A DNA stretch of 64,000 nt from UBA10649 sp965278945. GTDB taxonomy: Bacteria > Actinomycetota > Actinomycetes > S36-B12. This document shows positions 50,985 through 59,303 of this stretch, piece by piece. The stretch is from the NCBI GenBank assembly GCA_965278945.1, contig OZ257128.1, forward strand, positions 1,984,001-2,048,000, in the 5' to 3' direction. A model generated the notes under the pieces. That model was not told the origin of the DNA. It made no database searches and saw only the letters and a list, made by a program, of their open reading frames with translations. Both the position numbers and the translations under genes were made by a program. Position 1 is the first letter of the stretch, and each line of letters starts with the position of its first letter.

Positions 50985-52643
50985 TCAGCCCGAAGACGGC
51001 AGCTGCCGTCGCACGTGGCCCTGCGCGTGCTCGATCGCAGCCGGCAGCGAGGAGAAGACGTGCTGGTCTGATGCCAGGGCCGAAATGGCACCGACCGCCT
51101 CAAGGATGTGCAGGGGTCGCTCGGCCACGCCGCAGAGCAGGACCACGATCCCCCGTGCCTGCAGGCTGGTGATGATCTCCTCCAAGGCATGAGCCCCGCT
51201 CGCGTCGATCACCCGGACCCCGCCCAGTCTCAGAACCACCACCCGAACATCGGAGATACTCGTCAGCTCGTCCAGGAAACGCTGGGCCGCGCCGAAGAAC
51301 AGCGCCCCGTCAATTCGGTAAACCGCGATGTGATCGCGCATGAGGCGGCTCTCGTCGTCCTCGCTGATCTCATCGCGCTGAGGCCGCGCTGCATCGAGGA
51401 TGCTGGCGTCCTCTGGCGTTACCGTGCTGCTCTTGGCCATTGCCCGAAGCGCGAGTACCGCCGCGACGGCAATCCCGATCTCGACGGCAAGGATCAGGTC
51501 GAAGACGACGGTGGCAAGCGCCGTGAGGATCATGACCAGCGCATCTGACCGCGTCGATCTGAGTATTGCCCCGGCTGAGCGATGGTCGATCATGCGGACC
51601 GCCGTGACCATGAGAATCCCCGCGAGCGCCGCGAGCGGAATGATGGCGACGAGCCCGCCCATGAAGAGCACGATCCCCAGGATCAACGCGGAGTGAACGA
51701 TGGCGGAGACGCGCGTGCGGGCACCGGCACGGACATTGACCGCAGTCCTGGCTATCGCTCCCGTCGCCGGCATTCCGCCGAATACGCCGCTCGCGACACT
51801 GGCCAGTCCCTGGCCGAAGAGTTCACGGTCCGGGTTGAGCCGTCCGGTGTCGGACATTCCATCGGCAACTCGAGCCGAGAGCAGGCTCTCAATCGCCGCG
51901 AGCGCGGCCACGGCGATCGCAGCCGAGAAGAGGGCACTCGTCGTCGACGTGTCGAGCACGGGAAACGAGGGCGCGGGGAGTCCGGAGGGAATCGGGCCGA
52001 TCACCATCACGTCCCATGCCAGTCGCGAGACCAGGAGCGTCGCAGCAACGATCGCGATGATCGATGCCGGGATCGATCTCCGCAGCCGAGGCACGGCCAG
52101 CATGATGACGACGACGAGCGCGACCACCGAGATGGATCGAGCGGCCTGCGGCCAGTTGGCCTCCTGAAGCGAGCGAAACGCCACGACCGCGGTGTTCTCA
52201 CCCTCGGGCTTCGGCACTCCCAGCGCGAACGGCACCTGCTGCAGGAAGATGATCGTGGCGATGCCGATCGTGAATCCCTCGACGACTGGCCACGGGATGA
52301 AGTCGACGATCCGGCCAAGGCCGAACAGCCCCATCGCCAGCACCATGACTCCGGCCATGATGGCCACGGGCACGACCGCACCGACCCCGAAGCGCGCGAC
52401 GATCGGCATGAGCACCACCGCCATGGCACCTGTCGGACCTGAGACCTGAAGGTTCGATCCACCGAAGACCGCTGCCACGACGCCCGCGACAATCGCGGTC
52501 ACCAGTCCCGCGGCGGCGCCGACTCCCGACGCCACCCCGAAGGCGAGCGCGAGGGGCAAGGCCACGACCCCAACCGTGATCCCGGCCAGAACATCGCCGC
52601 GCCAACTTCGGGTGAGTCCGGTGTAGTCCGCGCTCCTGGGCAT
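50985..52643 (-). CDS. SulP-family anion transporter with STAS domain
   Basis: About 552 residues from the ATG at 52643; a GTG at 52685 would add 14. The start of the transport domain is RSWRGDVLAGITVGVVALPLALAFG, followed by about 10-12 helices. The last 110 residues, after a Ser/Asp-rich linker, form a STAS domain with VVVLRLGGVRVIDASGAHALEEI. Sulfate, bicarbonate or another anion is carried; sequence does not decide. It lies 13-55 bp after fbiC and 5 bp before the P450 gene. Confidence 0.9.
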   Translation of the reverse strand: MPRSADYTGLTRSWRGDVLAGITVGVVALPLALAFGVASGVGAAAGLVTAIVAGVVAAVFGGSNLQVSGPTGAMAVVLMPIVARFGVGAVVPVAIMAGVMVLAMGLFGLGRIVDFIPWPVVEGFTIGIATIIFLQQVPFALGVPKPEGENTAVVAFRSLQEANWPQAARSISVVALVVVIMLAVPRLRRSIPASIIAIVAATLLVSRLAWDVMVIGPIPSGLPAPSFPVLDTSTTSALFSAAIAVAALAAIESLLSARVADGMSDTGRLNPDRELFGQGLASVASGVFGGMPATGAIARTAVNVRAGARTRVSAIVHSALILGIVLFMGGLVAIIPLAALAGILMVTAVRMIDHRSAGAILRSTRSDALVMILTALATVVFDLILAVEIGIAVAAVLALRAMAKSSTVTPEDASILDAARPQRDEISEDDESRLMRDHIAVYRIDGALFFGAAQRFLDELTSISDVRVVVLRLGGVRVIDASGAHALEEIITSLQARGIVVLLCGVAERPLHILEAVGAISALASDQHVFSSLPAAIEHAQGHVRRQLPSSG

Positions 52644-52698
52644 GGATCGTTCGCGGATCAGCGTCAATGTCCCGCTGACCGTCACGACCTGGCCACCA

Positions 52699-54996
52699 TC
52701 AGGCGAGTGCGGTCTCGGATGCGCGGACCGGCAGGTAGAGCGTGGTGCGCTCTTGGAGGGTGCGGCCGATCGGCTCGACTACGGCGCGGAAGTCCTCGGG
52801 CGTGATCCCTTGACCGTGCGCGGCGCCGGCGGCGCGGGAGATGTTCTCGTCCATCAAGGTGCCGCCGAGGTCGTTCACTCCGGCGAGCAGTAGCTGCTGC
52901 GCTCCGCGCACTCCGAGCTTTACCCACGAGGCCTGGATGTTGTCGATATGGCCGTGGTAGCCGATACGCCCGACGGCGTGCATGAGAACGGTCTCGCGCC
53001 AGGTGGGGCCTCGGCGCGCGCGGCGCTTGAGGTAGATGGGCGAGGCCATGTGCACGAACGGCAGCGGCACGAACTCGGTGAAACCCCCGGTGCGCTTTTG
53101 CAGGTCGCGGGTGCGCACGATGTGCCGCGCCCAGTGCACAGGCTGCTCGATGCTGCCGAACATGATCGTCACGTTAGACCGCAGCCCCACGCCGTGCGCG
53201 GTCTCGTGCGCGTAGAGCCACTCGCTGGTCGTGATCTTGTCCGGGCACAGTACTTCGCGGATGGAGTCGTCGAGGATCTCCGCCGCGGTGCCGGGCAGCG
53301 ACGCCAAACCGGCTTCTTTCATCCGGATGAGGTACGACTCCAGCGGCTCGCCGAGGCGGCGCGCGCCCTCGGTGACCTCCAGGGCGGTGAAGCCGTGCAC
53401 GTGCATCGACGGAACCGCGTCCTTCACCGCCTGGCAGACCGCCAGGTAGTAGTCGCCGTCGAAGTCCGGGTGGATGCCACCTTGCAGGCACACCTCGGTG
53501 GCGCCGAGCGCGGCTGCCTCGCGGACTCGGTCGGCGATCTCCTCGTTGCTGAGCAGGTACGGCTTGCCCCGCAGGTTCAGCGACAGCGGGCCTTTGGAGA
53601 ACCCGCAGAACGTGCACTTGAAGGTGCACACGTTCGTGTAGTTGATGTTCCGGTTGCGCACGAACGTGACCGCGTCGCCGACGACCTGCTGGCGCAGTGC
53701 GTCAGCGAACTCGGCGATCGCCACCACCTCGGGGCCGCGCGCCTCGAACAGCGTGGTCAGCTCGACGACGCCGGGCTCCTGGCCCTGCGCGACACCGGTC
53801 AGGACCTCCGCGACCGCCGTGCCTGCGTGGGACGCCCCGGGGATCAGGACCATCGGGGCGCGATCGGCGCCGGAGTACCACGCTGTGGAACGTCGACCGA
53901 CCTGGATGACCTCGGCTCCGGTGCCCACGTTCGCGGCCGCCTCGTGCCGCTCGGGAAACGCTGCCCCCGGATCGTCGCGACCCAAGCCCTCGGCATCGCT
54001 GCGATCCAGCACCGCGAAGCGGACATTCTCGTCGAGCCAGGTCTGGGGACTGAGCGCGAACTCGGGATAGATCGTCAGTCGCGGCGCGAGCGCGAGACCT
54101 CGTGACTGGACCGCCGCGCGCAGCACGTCGACGTGCGGCCACGGCTTCTCGGGGTTCACGTGGTCAGCGGTGACCGGCGAGATGCCGCCGAAGTCGTCGA
54201 TGCCCGCATCGAGCAGCACGCCGGGATCGTCGACGAGGTTCGGCGGTGCCTGCAGGTGCACGCTGGCCGGGAGGATCGCGCGGGCCAGCTCGATGGTCTC
54301 GACCAGGACGTCGACGGGGCAGGCGGGATGGTCGCGCATGAGAGTGCCCGGCTTCGGCGCGAAGTTCTGGACGATGACTTCCTGCACGTGACCGTACTTC
54401 TCGTGGGCGGCGGCGATCGCCTCGAGCGCGACGATGCGATCGGCACGCGACTCGCCGATGCCGACGAGGATGCCGGTCGTGAACGGGATGGCGAGCTCCC
54501 CGGCGAAGTGGAGGGTGGCCAGGCGTCGCTCGGGATCCTTGTCGGGCGCCCCCCGGTGCGCGGCGAGATCCGGGTTGAGCGACTCGATCATCATTCCCTG
54601 GCTCGGGGAGACCCGACGCACCTTCGCCAGGTCCTCTCGGCCCAGCGCGCCCGCATTGACGTGCGGCAGCAGGCCCGTCTCGTCGAGCACCAGCTGCGCG
54701 GCATGAACCACGTAGTCGACCGTCGACGCGAAGCCGCGGGACTCGAGCCACTCGCGCGCCACCGGGTAGCGATCCTCGGGGAACTCCCCCAGCGTGAACA
54801 GCGCCTCGTGGCAGCCGGCCTCGGCGCCGGCGCGCGCAACCGCGAGCACCTCGTCGTCGCTCATGAAGGCCGACGACACGTGGGCCGGTGACTGGGCGAA
54901 CGTGCAGTACCCGCACCGGTCCCGGCACAGCATCGTCAGCGGGATGAACACCTTGGGCGAATAGGTGATCCGGCGCAGCGGGTCAGTCGCGTTCAC
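52699..54996 (-). CDS. fbiC: FbiC, 7,8-didemethyl-8-hydroxy-5-deazariboflavin (FO) synthase
   Basis: 765 residues from the GTG at 54996, chosen because GGAGG lies five bases upstream; the open frame continues to 55110. It is a fusion of two radical-SAM enzymes: CofG half with Cys24, Cys28 and Cys31 in CRDRCGYC, and CofH half with CTFKCTFCGF in the second part. Together they make FO, the chromophore of coenzyme F420, from tyrosine and a ribityluracil. F420-dependent reactions are therefore expected in this organism. The SulP gene follows. Confidence 0.95.
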   Translation of the reverse strand: MNATDPLRRITYSPKVFIPLTMLCRDRCGYCTFAQSPAHVSSAFMSDDEVLAVARAGAEAGCHEALFTLGEFPEDRYPVAREWLESRGFASTVDYVVHAAQLVLDETGLLPHVNAGALGREDLAKVRRVSPSQGMMIESLNPDLAAHRGAPDKDPERRLATLHFAGELAIPFTTGILVGIGESRADRIVALEAIAAAHEKYGHVQEVIVQNFAPKPGTLMRDHPACPVDVLVETIELARAILPASVHLQAPPNLVDDPGVLLDAGIDDFGGISPVTADHVNPEKPWPHVDVLRAAVQSRGLALAPRLTIYPEFALSPQTWLDENVRFAVLDRSDAEGLGRDDPGAAFPERHEAAANVGTGAEVIQVGRRSTAWYSGADRAPMVLIPGASHAGTAVAEVLTGVAQGQEPGVVELTTLFEARGPEVVAIAEFADALRQQVVGDAVTFVRNRNINYTNVCTFKCTFCGFSKGPLSLNLRGKPYLLSNEEIADRVREAAALGATEVCLQGGIHPDFDGDYYLAVCQAVKDAVPSMHVHGFTALEVTEGARRLGEPLESYLIRMKEAGLASLPGTAAEILDDSIREVLCPDKITTSEWLYAHETAHGVGLRSNVTIMFGSIEQPVHWARHIVRTRDLQKRTGGFTEFVPLPFVHMASPIYLKRRARRGPTWRETVLMHAVGRIGYHGHIDNIQASWVKLGVRGAQQLLLAGVNDLGGTLMDENISRAAGAAHGQGITPEDFRAVVEPIGRTLQERTTLYLPVRASETALA

Positions 54997-55239
54997 CGAG
55001 ACCTCCAGCGCCAGTGTTCGTCGCCCGTGTGGGTGAGCAGCATCGTTGCATACGGGGCGCATGGGGTGACACGCGCGAGCACTCACGCCTGAAATGTCCG
55101 ATTCTTGCAAGATTTTGCGTGAACCTACTCACATTCCGACAAATATGTTTGGTCTGAGGACAAATCTGAGACATAATCGTTATGTCCGAGGGAGATCCCC
55201 GAGGGCACAGCACCACAGGAATGACAGGAGTGATCCTCC
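54997..55239. promoter_or_regulatory. divergent region between fbiC and the 55-residue gene
   Basis: 243 bp without a gene. It holds the promoter at 55149-55177 for the rightward gene and a perfect 10-bp palindrome TCTTGCAAGA at about 55103-55112, which could be an operator for either gene. It is clearly more AT-rich than its surroundings. Confidence 0.5.
55149..55177 (+). promoter_or_regulatory. housekeeping-type promoter of the 55-residue gene
   Basis: TTGGTC (55149-55154) and CATAAT (55172-55177) are 17 bases apart, close to the primary sigma factor consensus. Start of transcription is expected near 55184, leaving a leader of about 56 bases. Confidence 0.6.
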
Positions 55240-55407
55240 ATGAAGCCGTTCACGAAGGTATTCGGATCCATGCGCAGCCGCCGTCCCCTCGACACCGAGA
55301 GCTCGACGCGCCGCCAGATCTACCGGGAGTGGGACCGTCAGCGCGCGATGGCGTTGAGCGCGTCGGACCGCGCCGAGATCGACGCGATCTTCTCCCGCCA
55401 CCTGTAA
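55240..55407 (+). CDS. 55-residue charged protein, unknown
   Basis: MKPFTKVFGSMRSRRPL then a helical stretch TRRQIYREWDRQRAMALS ending ASDRAEIDAIFSRHL. Basic N-terminus, predicted amphipathic helices, no Cys, no membrane segment. AGGAG lies about 10 bases before the ATG. It has its own promoter and a strong terminator, which supports a real, separately transcribed gene. No family is recognised. Confidence 0.7.
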   Translation: MKPFTKVFGSMRSRRPLDTESSTRRQIYREWDRQRAMALSASDRAEIDAIFSRHL

Positions 55408-55420
55408 GTCCCCTCTCCTT

Positions 55421-55484
55421 CCGCGAGCGGGCTGTCGTCGGGGCCACAACACCCGTGTGGACCCCGACGACAGCCCGCTCGCGG
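55421..55484. terminator. long hairpin terminator, convergent junction
   Basis: Arms 55421-55443 and 55462-55484 form a 23-bp perfect stem; the loop can extend it by CCACA/TGTGG past one bulged A. It ends the 55-residue gene and xthA, whose stop is 8 bp to the right. Confidence 0.8.
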
Positions 55485-55491
55485 TTCAGTT

Positions 55492-56325
55492 CTAGGCGAA
55501 GTCGACGACTAGCGGCGCGTGGTCGCTCCAGCGCTCGTCGTAGGTCGCGGCTCGGCCCACCGTCGCACCCACGCACCGCTTCGCCAGTCCCCGCGTGACC
55601 ATCGCGTAGTCGATCCGCCAGCCCCCATCGGTGTCGAAGCTCTTGCCCCGCCACGACCACCAGGTGTACGGCCCCGGCCCGTCGCCGCCGTGCCGGCGGC
55701 CGAGGTCGACCCAGTTCTTGTCGAACCAGCGATCCAGGTGCGCCCGCTCGTCCTCGAGGAATCCGGCGCGACCCCGGTTGCCCCTCCAGTTCTTGATATC
55801 TACCTCGTGGTGCGCGACGTTGAAGTCGCCGCACACCACTACCTCCGCCTTGCGTCGAGCGGACGACTTGCGCAGCGTCTCGAGCCGCTTGTCCATTCCC
55901 CTGAGGAACGCGTACTTCTCCAGTTGCTTGGGTGTGTTGGCCTCGCCCGAGTGCACGTACGTGGACACGGCGGTGAGCGGTCCCAGCGGGCCGTCGACAT
56001 CGACCTCGATCCAGCGGCCCAGGCCGTCCATGCCCTCCACTCGCACGTCAGTGCGCACGGCCGTCGGCTGCTCCCTGGTCAAGACTGCGACTCCCGCGCG
56101 GCCCAGCTGCGATGCGGGCGCGTGCGCCACGTGCCAGGCACTCAGCGGCGACTCGGCGAGCGTCTCGTGAAGCTGCTCGTGCGTCGCACGGACCTCCTGC
56201 AAGCACAGCACATCGGGATCGGCGGTCCTGAGCCATGCCAGGCCACCTCGTCGCGCTGCCGCGCGAATCCCGTTGACGTTGGCCGTGATGACTCGAAGTC
56301 CTGGACGTCCCTGCTGGCTTGTCAT
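55492..56325 (-). CDS. xthA: exodeoxyribonuclease III
   Basis: 277 residues from the ATG at 56325, which has TACGGT seven bases upstream. AP-endonuclease family signatures: VITANVNGIRAAARRG, Glu in LCLQEVRA, YVHSGE, GDFNVAHHEVDIKNW and the terminal WSDHAPLVVDF with catalytic Asp-His. It repairs abasic sites and degrades 3-prime ends. Faces the 55-residue gene across a terminator. Confidence 0.92.
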   Translation of the reverse strand: MTSQQGRPGLRVITANVNGIRAAARRGGLAWLRTADPDVLCLQEVRATHEQLHETLAESPLSAWHVAHAPASQLGRAGVAVLTREQPTAVRTDVRVEGMDGLGRWIEVDVDGPLGPLTAVSTYVHSGEANTPKQLEKYAFLRGMDKRLETLRKSSARRKAEVVVCGDFNVAHHEVDIKNWRGNRGRAGFLEDERAHLDRWFDKNWVDLGRRHGGDGPGPYTWWSWRGKSFDTDGGWRIDYAMVTRGLAKRCVGATVGRAATYDERWSDHAPLVVDFA

Positions 56326-56332
56326 CCGGCTC

Positions 56333-56338
56333 ACCGTA
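56333..56338 (-). promoter_or_regulatory. -10 hexamer TACGGT, leaderless xthA
   Basis: TACGGT on the reverse strand, seven bases (GAGCCGG) before the ATG at 56325. Confidence 0.55.
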
Positions 56339-56355
56339 GTGCCCGCCGGTGACGG

Positions 56356-57210
56356 TCAGCCGAGCTCGAAACTGGTGACCCCGAAGATCCGCTCCACGGG
56401 CAGATCGGGGCGTCCGCCGGCATACATCCGAGCCGTCTCGAATGGGACCGTCATGCCCAGTTCGTCCGCGATCTCGCGAGCGGCAGAGTGCGGTTCGGGA
56501 ACATCGAGCGCGACCACGGCAACGTCGCCGACCTCGCGCCGGAATGCCGCGAGAAGCTGCCAGGCGATATCGCGGCTGTCAGCGAAGAGAGGGCCGACCT
56601 TCCAACCCTCGCGCGCTCGACGGATCGTGCCGTAGCCCCCCAGTCGGGATCCGCGCATCACCCCGAACGTCGCCGCCCCGGGCTGCGCGAGCCAGGCATC
56701 CAGGAATCGGGGTCGAGCGGAGCCAAAGCACGGAGCGTCATAGTCGGCGACGAGGTCGATGTCCGGCGGTCCCAAGGCATTGACGTCAGCGGCGTCCCCG
56801 CTTGCTGCGGCCAGCGTTCCGCTGTACCTCAGGTTCCTGTAGTCGAGGACGAACCCCGATCGCGCATACGCGTCCTGCATCGCGACGACTCCGTCTAGGC
56901 CGATCACCCGGCCGGCGAGTCGTTCCATTCCTGCGTCCCAGAGCCGCATGCCAATACCTCGTCCGCGCACCTCGGGCACCGTGATGAACATGCCGATGAA
57001 GCCGAATCCTTCTCCGGACTTCACCGCCGAGATCGATCCGATCATGCGATCGCCGATGCGCGCGGCGAGGAACCCAGACGGATCCGCCGCGAAGAACGTC
57101 CGCGCATCGTTGAGCCCAGGATTCCAGCCCTCGGCCGCGGCCCAGTCGATCGCCATCTCGAGGTCGTCCGCACTCATCGTGTCGACGACGACCTCGGCCG
57201 CGTCAGTCAT
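56356..57210 (-). CDS. GNAT acetyltransferase with C-terminal Acetyltransf_18-like domain
   Basis: 284 residues from the ATG at 57210, overlapping the DUF3097 stop by four bases (ATGA). The N-terminal GNAT domain has IGMFITVPEVRGRGIGMRLWDAGMERL; the C-terminal half (CFGSARPRFLDAWL ... GYGTIRRAREGWKVGPLFADS) is the second domain seen in YitH/PA2578-like acetyltransferases. Substrate unknown. The open frame upstream to 57651 is a shadow of DUF3097. Confidence 0.8.
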   Translation of the reverse strand: MTDAAEVVVDTMSADDLEMAIDWAAAEGWNPGLNDARTFFAADPSGFLAARIGDRMIGSISAVKSGEGFGFIGMFITVPEVRGRGIGMRLWDAGMERLAGRVIGLDGVVAMQDAYARSGFVLDYRNLRYSGTLAAASGDAADVNALGPPDIDLVADYDAPCFGSARPRFLDAWLAQPGAATFGVMRGSRLGGYGTIRRAREGWKVGPLFADSRDIAWQLLAAFRREVGDVAVVALDVPEPHSAAREIADELGMTVPFETARMYAGGRPDLPVERIFGVTSFELG

Positions 57211-58040
57211 GACGGTGCGGTCATGAAGTCGATGAGCTCCTCCACCCGGCCCAGCAGGCTGGGCTCGAGATCCGCGTAGCTGCTCACGCGACCGAGGATC
57301 ATCCGCCACGCGCGGCCGGTGTCCGACGGCCAGCCAAGCTCGGCACAGACCCCGTCCTTCCACGACGTCCCGGGCGGGATGACCGGCCAGGCCGCGATGC
57401 CCACCACCTCGGGCCGCACCGCCTGCCAGACGTCGACGTACGGATGGCCGAGGACTACGCACGCGTCGGGCCACTCCGCCATGACGAGTTCGGCGATCCG
57501 CGTCTCCTTCGACCCCGGCACCAGATGATCGACGAGTGCGCCGATGCGTCGTTCGGACGACGGGGCGAACTCGCGCAGCCTGCTGGGCAGGACGTCGACT
57601 CCCCCGAGTTCCTCGACGACCACGCCGACCGCCCGCAGGTCGTCGCCCCACACCTTCTCGATGAGCTCAGCGTCGTGACGACCTTCGACCCACACGCGCG
57701 AGGCGCGGGCGACCTGCGCACGCGCCGTCGGCGCCGCGACGGAGCCGGACGCCGTGCGACGGGTGGTGCTGGTTGCCGAGGCGACGGGACGGGACAACGC
57801 GACGAGCTCGCCGTCGATGAGGAACGAACCGCTCGCGGCGAACGGCCGACGGGTCCCGTGCCGGTCCTCGAGCACCACCGCCCAGCCGTCGGCACCCTTC
57901 TGCCAGCCGACGATCGCGCCACACCAGCCCGACGTGGCGCACTCGATCACCAGTCCGGGCGTGCCGGCGGCCGGCCGCACTTTGCTGGGCTGCGCGGACT
58001 GTGACGCGAGGACATCGCGGCCGTAGCGATCCGAGAACAC
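57207..58040 (-). CDS. DUF3097 family protein
   Basis: 277 residues from the GTG at 58040; a longer open frame to 58334 would run through the insertion sequence and is rejected. Typical DUF3097 start SDRYGRDVL, and the TOPRIM-like ASRVWVEGRHDAELIEKVWGDDL with VVVEELGGVDVLP is the strongest feature, suggesting a metal-dependent nucleic-acid enzyme. The family is confined to actinobacteria and is uncharacterised. First gene of an operon with the acetyltransferase. Confidence 0.82.
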   Translation of the reverse strand: MFSDRYGRDVLASQSAQPSKVRPAAGTPGLVIECATSGWCGAIVGWQKGADGWAVVLEDRHGTRRPFAASGSFLIDGELVALSRPVASATSTTRRTASGSVAAPTARAQVARASRVWVEGRHDAELIEKVWGDDLRAVGVVVEELGGVDVLPSRLREFAPSSERRIGALVDHLVPGSKETRIAELVMAEWPDACVVLGHPYVDVWQAVRPEVVGIAAWPVIPPGTSWKDGVCAELGWPSDTGRAWRMILGRVSSYADLEPSLLGRVEELIDFMTAPS

Positions 58041-58047
58041 GTCAGCG

Positions 58048-58053
58048 ACACTA
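58048..58053 (-). promoter_or_regulatory. -10 hexamer TAGTGT, leaderless DUF3097 gene
   Basis: TAGTGT on the reverse strand, seven bases (CGCTGAC) before the GTG at 58040. The IS30 left end begins 23 bp further upstream, where a -35 element would lie. Confidence 0.55.
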
Positions 58054-58076
58054 CGACAGCCCGCGCGCCCAACCCC

Positions 58077-58103
58077 GATTTGAACCGCCTCCCGGGTCAA
58101 ATC
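58077..58103. repeat. IS30 left inverted repeat
   Basis: 27 bp, begins GATTTGAACCGCCTCCCGGG; pairs with 59246-59272 with one mismatch. Confidence 0.9.
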
Positions 58104-58164
58104 CGCAGGCGGTCTCAACTGGTTGTTGCACCGGGATGGTGCGATAGCTGGCTGGGAGGTTGTC

Positions 58165-59205
58165 ATGGCGGGTGCACGGCTGAGTGAGCATGACCGGGGT
58201 GTGATCGAGCGGGGCCTGCGCCAGGGTCTGAGTGTTCCGCAGATCGCGGCGGTGATCGGGCGGCATCGCACGACGGTCACGCGGGAGATCAATCGCGGTG
58301 CTGGTGGGCGGTCGTGGCGTGTCCCGCAGCGCAAGGCGGTCGGCGAGGTTCGCCCGGGCCGGCGGCCGCGGTATCGGGCGGCGGTGGCTCATCGGCGGGC
58401 GACCGTGCGTGCCCGGCGCCCCAAGCCGTTCACGCTGACCGGTCCGCTGGCGTTGGTGGTGTCCGGGCTGCTGGGCGCGAACTGGTCACCGCAGCAGGTG
58501 GCGGCGTTGTTGCCAGCGCTGTTCCCGCGCGACAAGGCTATGCGGGTGAGCCACGAGACGATCTACCGTTCGCTGTTCGTGCAGACCCGAGGCGAGCTGC
58601 GCCGCGAGCTGACCGCTCACCTGCGCACGGGCCGCACCACGCGCAAGCCCCACGGCGGCAAGCAGTATCGAGGCAAGCTGACCGGGATGATCCCGATCAG
58701 CGCCCGGCCCGCCGAGGTCACCGACCGCGCGGTTCCCGGCCACTGGGAAGGAGACCTGCTCCTGGGCGGTGTCGGCAAGGGCGCGGTGATCACCCTGGTC
58801 GAGCGGACCACCCGGTTCGTGCTCCTGGCCCCGCTGCCGGACACCCACAAGGCCATCGACCTGCGCGAGGTCCTGACCCCCATCATCGCCTCGCTGCCCG
58901 ACCAGATCCGCAGGACACTGACCTGGGACCAGGGCAAGGAGATGGCCGAGCACGCCGGCATCGCGATCGACGCCGACATCGACATCTACTTCGCCGACCC
59001 CCACTCACCGTGGCAGCGCGGATCCAATGAGAACACCAACGGACTGCTACGCCAGTACTGGCCCAAGGGAGCCGACCTGCGCCACCTGACCCAGGCCGAC
59101 TGCGACACCGTGGCCCTCAGCTTGAACACCCGCCCCCGCCAAACCCTCGGATGGCAGACTCCCCAACAGGCCCTCCACCGGGCCCTCGGTGCAACAGCCG
59201 CTTGA
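58165..59205 (+). CDS. IS30-family transposase
   Basis: 346 residues from the ATG at 58165, preceded by GGGAGG; an in-frame ATG at 58123 has no such site. N-terminal helix-turn-helix LSVPQIAAVIGRHRTTVTREINRG, then a DDE catalytic core: Asp197 in EGDLLLG, Asp255 in TWDQGKEM and Glu289 in NENTNGLLRQYWPKG, spaced 33 residues as in the DD(33)E of IS30. The frame is intact, so it may be active. Confidence 0.95.
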   Translation: MAGARLSEHDRGVIERGLRQGLSVPQIAAVIGRHRTTVTREINRGAGGRSWRVPQRKAVGEVRPGRRPRYRAAVAHRRATVRARRPKPFTLTGPLALVVSGLLGANWSPQQVAALLPALFPRDKAMRVSHETIYRSLFVQTRGELRRELTAHLRTGRTTRKPHGGKQYRGKLTGMIPISARPAEVTDRAVPGHWEGDLLLGGVGKGAVITLVERTTRFVLLAPLPDTHKAIDLREVLTPIIASLPDQIRRTLTWDQGKEMAEHAGIAIDADIDIYFADPHSPWQRGSNENTNGLLRQYWPKGADLRHLTQADCDTVALSLNTRPRQTLGWQTPQQALHRALGATAA

Positions 59206-59245
59206 AACCGCCGCAGAACGAGGGCCCAAAACCCCTCAGAACCCC

Positions 59246-59272
59246 GATTTGACCCGGAAGGCGGTTCAAATC
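59246..59272. repeat. IS30 right inverted repeat
   Basis: 27 bp, begins GATTTGACCCGGAAGGCGG; complement of the left repeat except for one base. Confidence 0.9.
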
Positions 59273-59290
59273 TGGTGGGGGTCGGGCGGG

Positions 59291-59296
59291 TACGGT
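59291..59296 (+). promoter_or_regulatory. -10 hexamer TACGGT, leaderless acyl-CoA synthetase gene
   Basis: TACGGT ends seven bases before the GTG at 59304. The right end of the IS element lies 18 bp upstream, so the -35 position falls on the IS junction. Confidence 0.55.
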
Positions 59297-59303
59297 CGCT
59301 CGC

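Larger units (their letters stand above)
58077..59272 (+). mobile_element. complete IS30-family insertion sequence
   Basis: 1,196 bp bounded by inverted repeats of 27 bp (58077-58103 and 59246-59272) that differ at one position. Each repeat is itself partly palindromic (GATTTGA...TCAAATC). Subterminal inverted segments at 58108-58118 and 59202-59212 match at 10 of 11 bases. One intact transposase gene inside. No target duplication is evident in the flanks. Confidence 0.93.

Noticed and set aside
56356..57651. A 431-residue acetyltransferase starting at 57651.
   Set aside because: The first 147 codons lie antiphase inside DUF3097 and have no family similarity; the ATG at 57210 overlaps the DUF3097 stop in the usual ATGA manner.
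58070..59280. A target-site duplication flanking the IS30 element.
   Set aside because: The bases directly outside the two inverted repeats (CCCC on the left, TGGT on the right) do not repeat.
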